This document shows positions 9,265-16,574 of a DNA stretch of 64,000 nucleotides, piece after piece; positions within the stretch are counted from its first letter, which is position 1; each line of letters starts with the position of its first letter. A model generated the notes under the pieces. It was not told the DNA's origin, searched no databases, and saw only the letters and a program-made list of their open reading frames with translations. Origin of the DNA: Flavobacterium panacis (GTDB lineage: Bacteria; Bacteroidota; Bacteroidia; Flavobacteriales; Flavobacteriaceae); assembly GCF_024649945.1 (NCBI RefSeq), contig NZ_JANKMS010000001.1:434001-498000 (forward strand), written 5' to 3'. A program made the position numbers and the translations under genes.

Positions 9265-9609
9265 GTTATTGGGTATTTTAAATTAATAATGGTGAAATGA
9301 AATTCTAGACGAGAATTATCGCCACTACTTTCATGTATTTTAGAAACTGAAGCAATAATAAAGTCTAATCTGCTTTCTTAGTGATCAGCAGCAAAAATCT
9401 AAATTAGATCAAATTACAAGCAGGAAGAAATAAAATATATCGATGGTCTTATTTCCTAGACGGATTTTAGATTTGTGTCGACTTTAAATCAATTTAAAGT
9501 TCTGAAACTGTTACTTTTTATCCCCAATAACTTCAAAAGTTACAATCACGCTATCTTTTATTATACAAAAAGCCCATTCAAATGAATGGGCTTTTATCGG
9601 TGACTTTAA
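9265..9609. other. Gene-free stretch between lipoprotein and ABM gene
   Basis: 345 bases holding the leader of the lipoprotein gene on the minus strand and the terminator of the ABM gene at 9567-9595. I found no clear promoter consensus and no ORF worth calling. Confidence 0.6.
9567..9595 (-). terminator. Terminator of the ABM monooxygenase gene
   Basis: AAAAGCCCATTCA and its exact complement are separated by two bases and flanked by A/T-runs, 15 bases past the stop codon of the minus-strand gene at 9610. Confidence 0.8.
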
Positions 9610-9990
9610 TTATGAAACTTTCTCTCTCGGATCGTCAATATGCATTTTTGAAACATCGTAACGCACTCCTTCTCTATCCACTATTCTAACATTTTTTACC
9701 ATGGTACTTAGAGCTGTCAAAAATGTTTCTGAATTTTCGTGGCGTTCATAAGCTTCCTGATCTCTCCAACCTTCCAAAAGATGGAAAGTGTTTTCATCTG
9801 TCAAATCTTGCGAAAAAGCGTAGTAAATACAACCTTCCAATTTATTAGCTGCAATCATTTCTGGAATAACTGCGTCTATAAAAATATGTCTGTCTTCTGG
9901 ATGAACTTTATAATAAGCGCTTACTGTAATTTCTGTTTTTTCGGTTTTGTCATGGCTATTCGAAGTGCCTTTTTTTATACTATTTTCCAT
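9610..9990 (-). CDS. Antibiotic-biosynthesis-monooxygenase (ABM) domain protein
   Basis: 126 residues with a charged N-terminal extension of about 20, then a ferredoxin-like ABM fold: EITVSAYYKVHPEDRHIFIDAVIPEMIAANKLEGCIYYAFSQDLTDENTFHLLEGWRDQEAYERHENSETF. The 'GC.yY..s.d..d...f...E.W.d..a...H..s..f' pattern is diagnostic of the dimeric ABM/YgiN/LsrG group. Members oxidise quinones, degrade haem or isomerise small signals; the substrate here is unknown. It is a single-gene unit with its own terminator. Confidence 0.85.
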   Translation of the reverse strand: MENSIKKGTSNSHDKTEKTEITVSAYYKVHPEDRHIFIDAVIPEMIAANKLEGCIYYAFSQDLTDENTFHLLEGWRDQEAYERHENSETFLTALSTMVKNVRIVDREGVRYDVSKMHIDDPREKVS

Positions 9991-10125
9991 TTTGTTATTT
10001 TTAAAGATTAAATTATTTTACAAATTTCCGCTTAATGCCTAAACTGTAAATTGATTCGAGATAAGTAAAAACTTGATATAGATCAAGAGTTTGAAAAAAG
10101 CATAATCGTTTGGCTAAAGGATATT

Positions 10126-10722
10126 TTATTCCGTTACAGCATCAACAGGAATCGTTTTCTTGATTTTCTCAACGCCTCGTTCTCTTATGAGTTCTACCGC
10201 GTCGAGCATTCTGATTAAATGAACATAAGGTGTCGTTAAGTCTGGATCGGGATCTGCGGCATGTGGAGACAAGGAAAACTCAACGATTTGATAGAGAAAT
10301 AACTCAAATTCTTCTAGCGTTTTTTCGTCGAAAGCTTTTTGAAATACCATAAAAGGATTCTCGTATTCTTCTTTTGTTAAGGAAGAAAGAAGAAAAACCG
10401 TTTCAGACCTCAAAGAGGCAGCCACTTTACATTTTTTGCTTTTCTTTTTCAGGCAATAACACACTTTGAGAAAAGAACTCAAAATAGTATATAAAACAAA
10501 AACATCTGAAGGATTGTCTTGTTTGTAGACTTTTGTTTTATAACAGTGAATTACTACTTCGCCTAAATGCTGTTTATAATAATCAAGATTTGCAAAAGCA
10601 AAAAAGGCATGAATGGCTTTAAACGGATTTCCTGCCTTATATCCTGCCCAAAAACTCATTTCGAAAGATATTTTATTCTTTTTCATACTACATGGATTTA
10701 AAATATTCAAGCGAAATTGCAT
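10126..10722 (-). CDS. Hypothetical protein
   Basis: 198 residues from an ATG at 10722; a second start (MKKNK) at 10686 is equally plausible and would remove 12 residues. The protein is mostly helical, has no signal peptide, and carries a Cys/Lys-rich middle (KVCYCLKKKSKKCK) and an acidic C-terminal half. I do not recognise a family. It is divergent from the XRE-type regulator at 10871, so the two may be regulated together. Confidence 0.6.
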   Translation of the reverse strand: MQFRLNILNPCSMKKNKISFEMSFWAGYKAGNPFKAIHAFFAFANLDYYKQHLGEVVIHCYKTKVYKQDNPSDVFVLYTILSSFLKVCYCLKKKSKKCKVAASLRSETVFLLSSLTKEEYENPFMVFQKAFDEKTLEEFELFLYQIVEFSLSPHAADPDPDLTTPYVHLIRMLDAVELIRERGVEKIKKTIPVDAVTE

Positions 10723-10801
10723 GCTTTCTAAAAGATAAACTATTCGATAAAACAGATATATTATCTTACAAAAACCAATACGTTTTTATAGTATATTTTT
10801 C

Positions 10802-10845
10802 TATCTTTGAAACTCAGGATTTTTAACTACACGGCTTTATCTTTG
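10802..10845 (+). promoter_or_regulatory. Two -7-like elements before the XRE gene
   Basis: TATCTTTG occurs at 10802-10809 and again at 10838-10845, 36 bases apart. Both match TAnnTTTG exactly; neither has a clear TTTG about 20 bases upstream. They suggest tandem start sites, or one promoter plus a chance copy. Confidence 0.4.
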
Positions 10846-10870
10846 AGCTTTTAGAAAATTGATATTCATT

Positions 10871-11284
10871 ATGGAACAGAAAATACATCAGGGAAGAAAC
10901 GTAAAACGTTTTAGAGAAATGCTTAACATAAAACAGGAAGCATTGGCTTATGACCTGGGCGAAGACTGGAACCAAAAGAAAATTTCGATGCTGGAGCAGA
11001 AAGACGTGATTGAAGAAAATCTACTGAAACAAATCTCAGCTGTATTGAAAATTCCTGTAGAAGCTTTTCAGAATTTTGATGAAGAACAAGCCATAAATAT
11101 TATTTCTAATACTTTTCATGAAGGAGCAATAGCAGTTGGTAACAATTCTGGACATGTGAGTTCTGTTGTTAATCCAATTGATCAATTCATTAAACTTCAT
11201 GAAGAAAAGATTGCTTTGTATGAAAGGATGTTGAAGGAGAAGGATGAAATGATGGTTAGGTTGGAGAAGTTGATTGGGAAATGA
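10871..11284 (+). CDS. XRE-like helix-turn-helix regulator with coiled-coil tail
   Basis: 137 residues from the ATG at 10871; a TTG 12 bases earlier is less likely. Residues 1-60 form an XRE-type HTH (GRNVKRFREMLNIKQEALAYDLGEDWNQKKISMLEQKDVIEENLLKQISAVLKIPVEAF). The C-terminal 40 residues (FIKLHEEKIALYERMLKEKDEMMVRLEKLIGK) look like a coiled coil, probably for dimerisation. Flavobacteria have many such small regulators. It is likely a DNA-binding regulator of itself or of the divergent gene. Confidence 0.75.
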   Translation: MEQKIHQGRNVKRFREMLNIKQEALAYDLGEDWNQKKISMLEQKDVIEENLLKQISAVLKIPVEAFQNFDEEQAINIISNTFHEGAIAVGNNSGHVSSVVNPIDQFIKLHEEKIALYERMLKEKDEMMVRLEKLIGK

Positions 11285-11463
11285 TTTATCTTTAAACAGA
11301 ACCCATTTGGTGGACTAGAATAAAAATCTCATTTGATCTTCTAAAATCTGTTAATCGCTATTGGGAGCTAAAATACTTTTCACATCAATTTTTTAACTGA
11401 CTTATTAAAAAACAACTTTTATTAGAACTTTTTCATGATTAAGGTTCTGAAATTTTGATTCAA

Positions 11464-12633
11464 ATGATAATATTTTTTCTTCTAATTATTTTTTTCGGTA
11501 TCACGTCAATTGTATTATATGTAGCAAAAAACAATAAAAATCCAAACGAAAACAACATCATTTTAAGTTCATATGATTTTTCCAAAGATAAAAATGAAAT
11601 AAGCACTGTAAATAATTATGAAAATAAAGAGTATTTCATTCTAGATTATCAATATAATTATGAAGTAATAGCAATTCATTTTGATGCACATAATAAGAAA
11701 ACATATCAATTGACATCAAGAGATTACTCTTTATATTTAAAAATATACGACCATGAACTTAATTTTTTAAATGAAATTGATTTAAAACTTTATCATTCAC
11801 CTGAGTTTAACAAAAATGTTACAATCGAAACATTTAGAGAAGATGATAAAGATTACACGATAATAGTTCTTATCAATGCTGACATTATCAATTATTACCA
11901 TTTTGATACTGATGGAATTAAAGTTTATAACAAAAAATTTTCTACAACTAATAATGAAACATACGTAATTTATCATAAAGAAAATGAGTTTATTTCGGTT
12001 ATGGACGAAGATTTTAATTACAAACCCATAAAAATATTTTGGAAGAAAGATGAAGTTTCTTTTGATGTTTTATTGAGTGATGATCTCATTTATCCAGAAA
12101 AAGAATGGTGTGGTTACGAGTATATTGAATCAGTTACAAATACGAACGTAAAAAACCAATTTGCTTTTATAACGCATGATGTAACTTATGGTGTTCAAGG
12201 TGTAAAAATATTTAAAATCAATCATTCAAAAACTATTGATTTGATTTATGATATGGATGACCTTGACTTTAATGGAGCATTTCATCATTTAAGTTTTAAT
12301 TCAAAAGGAGATCGTTTTGTAGTATTACTATATACGAACGATAAACTTTACACCGATAGTTTTTCTATTTTGGAATATTCTGTCCTAGATAATAAAAAAC
12401 CAATGCGAATAATTAAAACTAAATATGCTTATTTGGCGTTTGGCACATTACACACTGGTTATCTTACAGATAGATTAGTTTGTGTGATAAGAAATTCTGA
12501 TATAATCATCTACGATTTAGAATTCGAAAAATTAAAACAAAGACTCAAAAGAGATATTAATTCTGCATTTTATGTAGGAAACAGTATTTTAATGTATCAA
12601 GATGATAATGAAGTTATAGTCTTATCTTTTTAA
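11464..12633 (+). CDS. Hypothetical membrane-anchored protein, beta-rich
   Basis: 389 residues from the ATG at 11464; an in-frame TTG nine bases earlier is less likely. An N-terminal transmembrane helix (MIIFFLLIIFFGITSIVLYVA) anchors a soluble domain made of many short beta segments with DYQYNYEVIAIHFD, YSLYLKIYDHELNFLNEIDL and IIIYDLEFEKL, suggestive of a propeller-like fold. I recognise no family. Codon use is strikingly A/T-rich, and it opens an island of equally AT-rich orphan genes. The other island genes are on the opposite strand. Confidence 0.65.
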   Translation: MIIFFLLIIFFGITSIVLYVAKNNKNPNENNIILSSYDFSKDKNEISTVNNYENKEYFILDYQYNYEVIAIHFDAHNKKTYQLTSRDYSLYLKIYDHELNFLNEIDLKLYHSPEFNKNVTIETFREDDKDYTIIVLINADIINYYHFDTDGIKVYNKKFSTTNNETYVIYHKENEFISVMDEDFNYKPIKIFWKKDEVSFDVLLSDDLIYPEKEWCGYEYIESVTNTNVKNQFAFITHDVTYGVQGVKIFKINHSKTIDLIYDMDDLDFNGAFHHLSFNSKGDRFVVLLYTNDKLYTDSFSILEYSVLDNKKPMRIIKTKYAYLAFGTLHTGYLTDRLVCVIRNSDIIIYDLEFEKLKQRLKRDINSAFYVGNSILMYQDDNEVIVLSF

Positions 12634-12652
12634 GAATTATAGGTTTTATTTT

Positions 12653-12690
12653 AGCCCGCTGCTAGCGCGAGCGTGGGGATATATCTTCGT
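12653..12690. repeat. GC-rich island repeat, family 2, copy 1
   Basis: A stretch built round TAGCGCGAGCGTGGGG followed by ATATATCTTCGTGA. It stands out from AT-rich surroundings and resembles the copies at 13161 and 13727. The tail also recalls the ATATATCTGCAC end of the family-1 repeats at 15 kb. Confidence 0.5.
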
Positions 12691-12741
12691 GATTGGGGTT
12701 GCTTGATCCAATATAAATATTTTTAAGTTTTCCGGACTATT

Positions 12742-13083
12742 CTAAGATACTCTAAATTCTAGCCATTCCATTAGCAATAATTTCAAGTTGTTCATGTGAA
12801 TTGTTTCATGGCCATCAATCCAGAAGTAAGGAAATACAAATTTCACATCAAATACTGAAAATTCTTCTGCACTATTTAAAAAATATGGGTCATAAGGTTG
12901 ATTATTTTGTATTTGATTTATTGTCTCTATTAAATAAACAATAACTTCTTTAGCTAAAAACTGAAGAATATTCAATCTTTTATAATTACCAATTGCATTA
13001 CTCGAGTCTAAAATATATCCTAATTCATTGAAAGATCCCATTTTCATATAAAATTTTAAGTTTAGCTCTTCTTGCTTTTTCAT
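12742..13083 (-). CDS. Small hypothetical protein (immunity-like by context)
   Basis: 113 residues with no signal or membrane segment: an N-terminal helical half (MKKQEELNLKFYMKMGSFNELGYIL) and an aromatic C-terminal half (VKFVFPYFWIDGHETIHMNNLKLLLMEWLEF). I do not recognise a family. It lies between two GC-rich repeats in a run of small same-strand orphan genes, the usual setting of immunity proteins; that role is inference. Confidence 0.6.
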   Translation of the reverse strand: MKKQEELNLKFYMKMGSFNELGYILDSSNAIGNYKRLNILQFLAKEVIVYLIETINQIQNNQPYDPYFLNSAEEFSVFDVKFVFPYFWIDGHETIHMNNLKLLLMEWLEFRVS

Positions 13084-13160
13084 ATTGTCTATATTTTTAC
13101 GGATTATATTGTTTTACAATGTCATCAAAGATAAATGATTTGTTTGGAGTGTTCCTGTTA

Positions 13161-13190
13161 ACCCGTTGGCGTGAGCGTGGGGGCTAAAAT
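13161..13190. repeat. GC-rich island repeat, family 2, copy 2
   Basis: Contains GGCGTGAGCGTGGGGGCTAA and supplies the TAG stop of the neighbouring minus-strand gene. The same GTGG-G-AAAATTC arrangement recurs at the end of the paralogous gene at 13763, so the repeat was copied with the gene. Confidence 0.5.
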
Positions 13191-13708
13191 TCACTTTTTA
13201 ATTGAGCAATATATTGACTTTCTGTAAAATTGAAATCATTAGGTTCCAATACCAAAGTAAATGTTATATTATTCAAGGTAATTAAATAGTATATATCTGA
13301 TGTTGGCCATCTTTTATATTGTAGTGGATTGGTTTTTATTGCGGTAAATGCCTGACCAATTAAGGTTTTATAATAATCTCCTGCATGACATTGTTCTTTA
13401 AAATTCTTTAACTCTATTAAAAAATCTCTCAAACCTAAGGTAGGCACTTCGTGTCTTTCTACTTTATCAAAGTCTCCATACCGAGATATTGTACTCTTGG
13501 AAAATACATAAAATAAATCTGTACCCCAATTCAAATAATCTAACTGTCCTGCAATAACCGCATTTAATTCACCTAAAGTTTCTGTTATATGGCTTAAATT
13601 CATATCTGATAAAGCTGATGCCTGATCTAAATCTGAAGTACTTACTCCAATCATTACTGCTCTATTTATTGAATATTTTGTTACGAGTATCTGATATTCA
13701 TATATCAT
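13184..13708 (-). CDS. Hypothetical protein, tandem paralogue 1
   Basis: 174 residues, close paralogue of the gene at 13763-14287 over its whole length: shared YEYQ..VT.Y, MIGV.TSDLDQAS.LS.M, WGTDLFYVFS...ISRYGDFDKVERHEV, LRDFLIELK.FKEQC and a C-terminal SQY.AQL. It is soluble, has no signal peptide and belongs to no family I recognise. The stop codon falls inside a GC-rich repeat. Tandem diverged copies of this kind are common among immunity genes of polymorphic toxins; no toxin gene is in the window. Confidence 0.7.
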   Translation of the reverse strand: MIYEYQILVTKYSINRAVMIGVSTSDLDQASALSDMNLSHITETLGELNAVIAGQLDYLNWGTDLFYVFSKSTISRYGDFDKVERHEVPTLGLRDFLIELKNFKEQCHAGDYYKTLIGQAFTAIKTNPLQYKRWPTSDIYYLITLNNITFTLVLEPNDFNFTESQYIAQLKSEF

Positions 13709-13726
13709 AATATATTGTTTATACTT

Positions 13727-13770
13727 TTCGTTCGCGATCGGACGCTTGCGTCAACGTGGAGATTAAAATT
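13727..13770. repeat. GC-rich island repeat, family 2, copy 3
   Basis: Contains CGCTTGCGTCAACGTGGAGA, related to copies 1 and 2, and supplies the TAA stop of the gene at 13763. It separates the two paralogous genes. Confidence 0.45.
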
Positions 13771-14287
13771 CTCTTTCTAATTGAGCAACGTATTGACTTT
13801 GTGTTAAATTGAAATCATTAGATTGTAATATTAAACTAAAAATTATATTGTTCAAAGTAATTAAAAAATCAGTATCTGATGTTGACCATCTTTTGTATTT
13901 TGATGGATTAGCTTTTATTGCAGCAAAAGCTTCACCAACTATGGCTTTATAGTAATCGTCTGCAAGACATTGTTCTTTAAATCTTTTTAATTCTATTAAA
14001 AAATCTCTCAAGCCTATCGTAGATACTTCATATCTTTCTACTTTGTCAAAATCTCCATATCGAGATATTGCTGCTTCAGAAAATACATAGAATAAATCTG
14101 TACCCCAATCTAAATACTCTAGACTACCAGAAATAACTTCATTTAATTCAGTTAGTGTCTTTGTAATCTCGTTTATTGACATTTCAGATAAAGATGATGC
14201 TTGATCTAAATCTGAAGTACCAACTCCAATCATTACATATCTTTCCGTGTAGTATCTTGTTACTGTTAACTGATATTCATATGACAT
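13763..14287 (-). CDS. Hypothetical protein, tandem paralogue 2
   Basis: 174 residues and roughly two-thirds identical by eye to the protein of 13184-13708, with no gaps. Conserved blocks are SDLDQAS, TLTELNEVISGSLEYLDWGTDLFYVFSEAAISRYGDFDKVERYEV, LRDFLIELKRFKEQC and a last QSQYVAQLEREF. Both copies are intact, which argues for selection to keep both. The function is unknown; an immunity or antitoxin role is a guess from setting. Confidence 0.7.
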   Translation of the reverse strand: MSYEYQLTVTRYYTERYVMIGVGTSDLDQASSLSEMSINEITKTLTELNEVISGSLEYLDWGTDLFYVFSEAAISRYGDFDKVERYEVSTIGLRDFLIELKRFKEQCLADDYYKAIVGEAFAAIKANPSKYKRWSTSDTDFLITLNNIIFSLILQSNDFNLTQSQYVAQLEREF

Positions 14288-14367
14288 ACTAGATCTTTTT
14301 ATTATTTACAATTTTTTCGGTGTTTAGTACACGATAAAGACTACTTTCGAATTCTTATTCCTTGATC

Positions 14368-14844
14368 TTATAATTTTAATAATGCGCGGATTTCTGGCAT
14401 ATCTTTTCCTTTAGAAGAACAAAAGTCTATCAAATCATATTGAATGACACGTTGAATACTTTCTGCTTTATCGGAAATATCTTTAATTTTATTTAACAAT
14501 TCCTCTTTTATATTACCAGCATTGAAATCCTCTTCGTTTCCAATCATAAGTTTGTGAATCAACCAATTCCTTTGCTCTAAAAAGGCATTTAATTCATCTT
14601 GTAAAGACAAATTATATAAATTTTCACTAATTGCAATTCCAATAGCCTTGCCTAAAGTATAACTCTGGTTTTTCTTTAAAAATTCATCCGCTCGTTCTTT
14701 TGTTTCTGCAGGATTCATTTTAAGAGTAATTGAATGACTCAAAGCTTGTTCAACCATTTGGGTTTTAAATACAGCTTCTCCAATGAAACAATAAAAATTG
14801 ATTACAATATTGTTGGCTGGTATTTTTGTAACATTCTTTTCCAT
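14368..14844 (-). CDS. HEPN-like helical protein
   Basis: 158 residues, nearly all helical, no signal. RNWLIH at residues 92-97 has the R-x4-H arrangement of HEPN-domain RNases, preceded by a helix (LSLQDELNAFLEQ) and followed by long helices (IKEELLNKIKDISDKAESIQRVIQYDLIDF), as in HEPN folds. HEPN proteins are often RNA-cutting toxins or anti-phage effectors. No MNT-type nucleotidyltransferase partner is next to it, so it may act alone or be a non-toxic relative. Assignment rests on this motif and helical layout only. Confidence 0.6.
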   Translation of the reverse strand: MEKNVTKIPANNIVINFYCFIGEAVFKTQMVEQALSHSITLKMNPAETKERADEFLKKNQSYTLGKAIGIAISENLYNLSLQDELNAFLEQRNWLIHKLMIGNEEDFNAGNIKEELLNKIKDISDKAESIQRVIQYDLIDFCSSKGKDMPEIRALLKL

Positions 14845-14976
14845 AAACTTTTCGTTTAAATAAAAATTTCATCTAATTTGCGTATAACTAATCTATTAGA
14901 CAAAGATATTTATTTAGTACGCAATGTTTTTGCGCAGTAAATAGATTATTCAATTTTCTTGAATTTTATTTATCTT

Positions 14977-15111
14977 GATAGCGCGGATTTGCAATCCGTG
15001 CCCGCAAAGTATATTTTAACAGATTTAAAAAAAGAAAATCCAGCTTTATAGATAATAGAAATGTGCACGGAAAGAATTTCCGCGCTATCGTTGCGGGAAA
15101 TATATCTGCAC
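14977..15111. repeat. Palindromic island repeat, family 1, full-length copy A
   Basis: About 135 bases with two imperfect hairpins: left at 14981-15001 (GCGCGGATTT...AATCCGTGC) and right at 15065-15085 (GCACGGAAA...TTTCCGCGC). GATAGCGCGG at the left end is mirrored by CCGCGCTATC at the right, and the right end closes with TTGCGGGAAATATATCTGCA. This looks like a REP/MITE-type non-autonomous element. Partial copies follow at 15257, 15637 and 16528. Confidence 0.7.
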
Positions 15112-15134
15112 TATAGACTTGTAAAAAAAGCCTT

Positions 15135-15209
15135 TTATTTACGTTTCCTAAAATATTTAGGGACATAAAATAATAGAAAAATTACCAGAATAATTAATAC
15201 AATTTCCAT
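15135..15209 (-). CDS. Possible 24-residue single-helix membrane micropeptide
   Basis: An ATG at 15209 opens a frame coding MEIVLIILVIFLLFYVPKYF followed by RKRK and a stop: one hydrophobic helix with a basic tail, an ordinary layout for a bacterial micropeptide. It lies between family-1 repeats A and B on the same strand as the other island genes. Hydrophobic short frames arise easily in AT-rich DNA, so it needs expression evidence. Confidence 0.3.
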   Translation of the reverse strand: MEIVLIILVIFLLFYVPKYFRKRK

Positions 15210-15256
15210 TTTTGAGTTTAATTAGATTTCAAATATAAAATTAAATTATTAAACCC

Positions 15257-15297
15257 GATCGCGCGGATTTACAATCCGTGCCCACAAAGTATATCAT
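15257..15297. repeat. Family-1 island repeat, left half, copy B
   Basis: GCGCGGATTTACAATCCGTG followed by CCCACAAAGTATAT reproduces the left hairpin and adjoining bases of copy A with few changes. The right half is absent. Confidence 0.65.
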
Positions 15298-15327
15298 GCC
15301 TAAAGTATATATAACTCTGATTTTGTT

Positions 15328-15558
15328 TTAAATATTCGCCAGTTCCAATACCAATATTACAAGTAAAAGTAAAATACCCATAAAAATAGAACCCAAAGAA
15401 GTCCAATATAACTTCAAATTAAGGTAATCTTTAAAATATTCTGAATTATTATCTCTTTTAATTCCTACCTTCGGCATACCTTTACCTTTATATTTAGTGA
15501 TATATGTAGCCGCGCCTATGACTATCATTGCCAATAGTATTAAAATTAGTTGTGTCAT
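15328..15558 (-). CDS. Small two-helix membrane protein, hypothetical
   Basis: 76 residues: transmembrane helix at 3-20 (QLILILLAMIVIGAATYI), a basic loop with KYKGKGMPKVGIKRDNN, and a second helix at about 50-74 (WTSLGSIFMGILLLLVILVLEL). No family recognised. It is bracketed by family-1 repeats B and C, which gives it the look of a movable cassette. Small two-helix proteins in such islands can be immunity proteins to membrane-acting toxins, but nothing here proves it. Confidence 0.6.
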   Translation of the reverse strand: MTQLILILLAMIVIGAATYITKYKGKGMPKVGIKRDNNSEYFKDYLNLKLYWTSLGSIFMGILLLLVILVLELANI

Positions 15559-15636
15559 TGTTATTTTTTTTATTTAGTTTTATTTGTTACGGGCAGTAAT
15601 TCCGAATAAATTCCTTTATCCCAACCCATTCCCATT

Positions 15637-15741
15637 AGCGCGGATTTGCAATCCGTGTCTGTAAAGTTGAGTAAACTTAACATTTAAGCATTATAAAATA
15701 CGTATAATTCTACGATATCGTTGCAGGAAATATATCTGCAC
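15637..15741. repeat. Family-1 island repeat, degenerate copy C
   Basis: Begins with AGCGCGGATTTGCAATCCGT and ends with TCGTTGCAGGAAATATATCT, the two ends of copy A, but the right-hand GCACGG hairpin between them is lost or degraded. Confidence 0.65.
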
Positions 15742-15754
15742 GATTGAGATTAAT

Positions 15755-16519
15755 CTAATTACTTTGTCTCTTACTTTTTATAGCTATATGCGTTCTAAAT
15801 TTTTGCCAATCAGTATTAAATTCGAACACATTTTCGATTTTATAAATATAAGTCTTATTAGCTTGGTTCTTATCAAACGCCTCGATTAGATCTTTACCCA
15901 AAAAATGGTTTATAGAAATTTTAGTAGAAAGATTATTGGCCATTATAAATTCAGGAATACTCATTAATGGATAACTGGAACTTGTGTATGAAGTCCATCG
16001 GCCTTTATTATTCTCAATTTCATTTAAAAATTCTCCACAAAAGATAATCAAATGTATATACAAAAAGCTTTTAGCGTTATCATATCCAAAATCATATAAC
16101 GCTTTATTAAACTCATCTAGATTCGTTTCTGAAATCTTATTTGGCATTTCTAGTTTTAGATTTAAAAATAATTCCGTCACAAGAACTTCCCTAAATAAAG
16201 CTGGATTTTTAAAAATCTTACGATACTTAAAATAAGGAGTGTTAATCTCCTTTACTTCTTTTTCATTAAGAGATTCTAAAAAAGATTCTTCAGAATTAAA
16301 AAGATATATTTCACTTTCATTTGTTACATGATTATCACCATAAAGTGTGAGATCTACATTGAAATTAGATGTTTTAATAAAAACATCCAAATTGTCAAAT
16401 GCGTAATAAATATGGCTTTTTTTTTGTTTCAAATCTACATTTATAATATGCCCTAAAATATGTGCATCATTTTTATTTAAGATTTCTTTAAACTCTTCAT
16501 ACGGAATACTTATTTTCAT
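15755..16519 (-). CDS. Hypothetical protein (immunity-like by context)
   Basis: 254 residues, soluble, no signal peptide: mixed alpha/beta, with NVDLTLYGDNHV in the N-terminal half and a helical centre (LFREVLVTELFLNLKLEMPNKISETNLDEFNKALYDFGYDNAKSFLYIHLIIFCGEFLNE). I recognise no family. It sits alone between family-1 repeats C and D, on the same strand as its neighbours, as an individual cassette. AT-rich codon use matches the island. Confidence 0.65.
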   Translation of the reverse strand: MKISIPYEEFKEILNKNDAHILGHIINVDLKQKKSHIYYAFDNLDVFIKTSNFNVDLTLYGDNHVTNESEIYLFNSEESFLESLNEKEVKEINTPYFKYRKIFKNPALFREVLVTELFLNLKLEMPNKISETNLDEFNKALYDFGYDNAKSFLYIHLIIFCGEFLNEIENNKGRWTSYTSSSYPLMSIPEFIMANNLSTKISINHFLGKDLIEAFDKNQANKTYIYKIENVFEFNTDWQKFRTHIAIKSKRQSN

Positions 16520-16527
16520 TTATTTAG

Positions 16528-16562
16528 AAATGGGCACGGAAAAAGTTTCCGTGCTATCGTTA
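16528..16562. repeat. Family-1 island repeat, right half, copy D
   Basis: GCACGGAAAAAGTTTCCGTG followed by CTATCGTT reproduces the right hairpin of copy A. It marks the right border of the repeat-rich island; the response-regulator gene begins 13 bases on. Confidence 0.65.
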
Positions 16563-16574
16563 TATGATCGCTTC

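Noticed and set aside
14966..15166. 66-residue frame on the minus strand
   Set aside because: It runs through the palindromic repeat, starts with a TTG, and overlaps the better micropeptide frame in another phase.
14977..16562. CRISPR array, because of spaced repeats
   Set aside because: Repeat spacing is irregular (hundreds of bases), the intervals contain genes, copies are partial and no cas genes are present.
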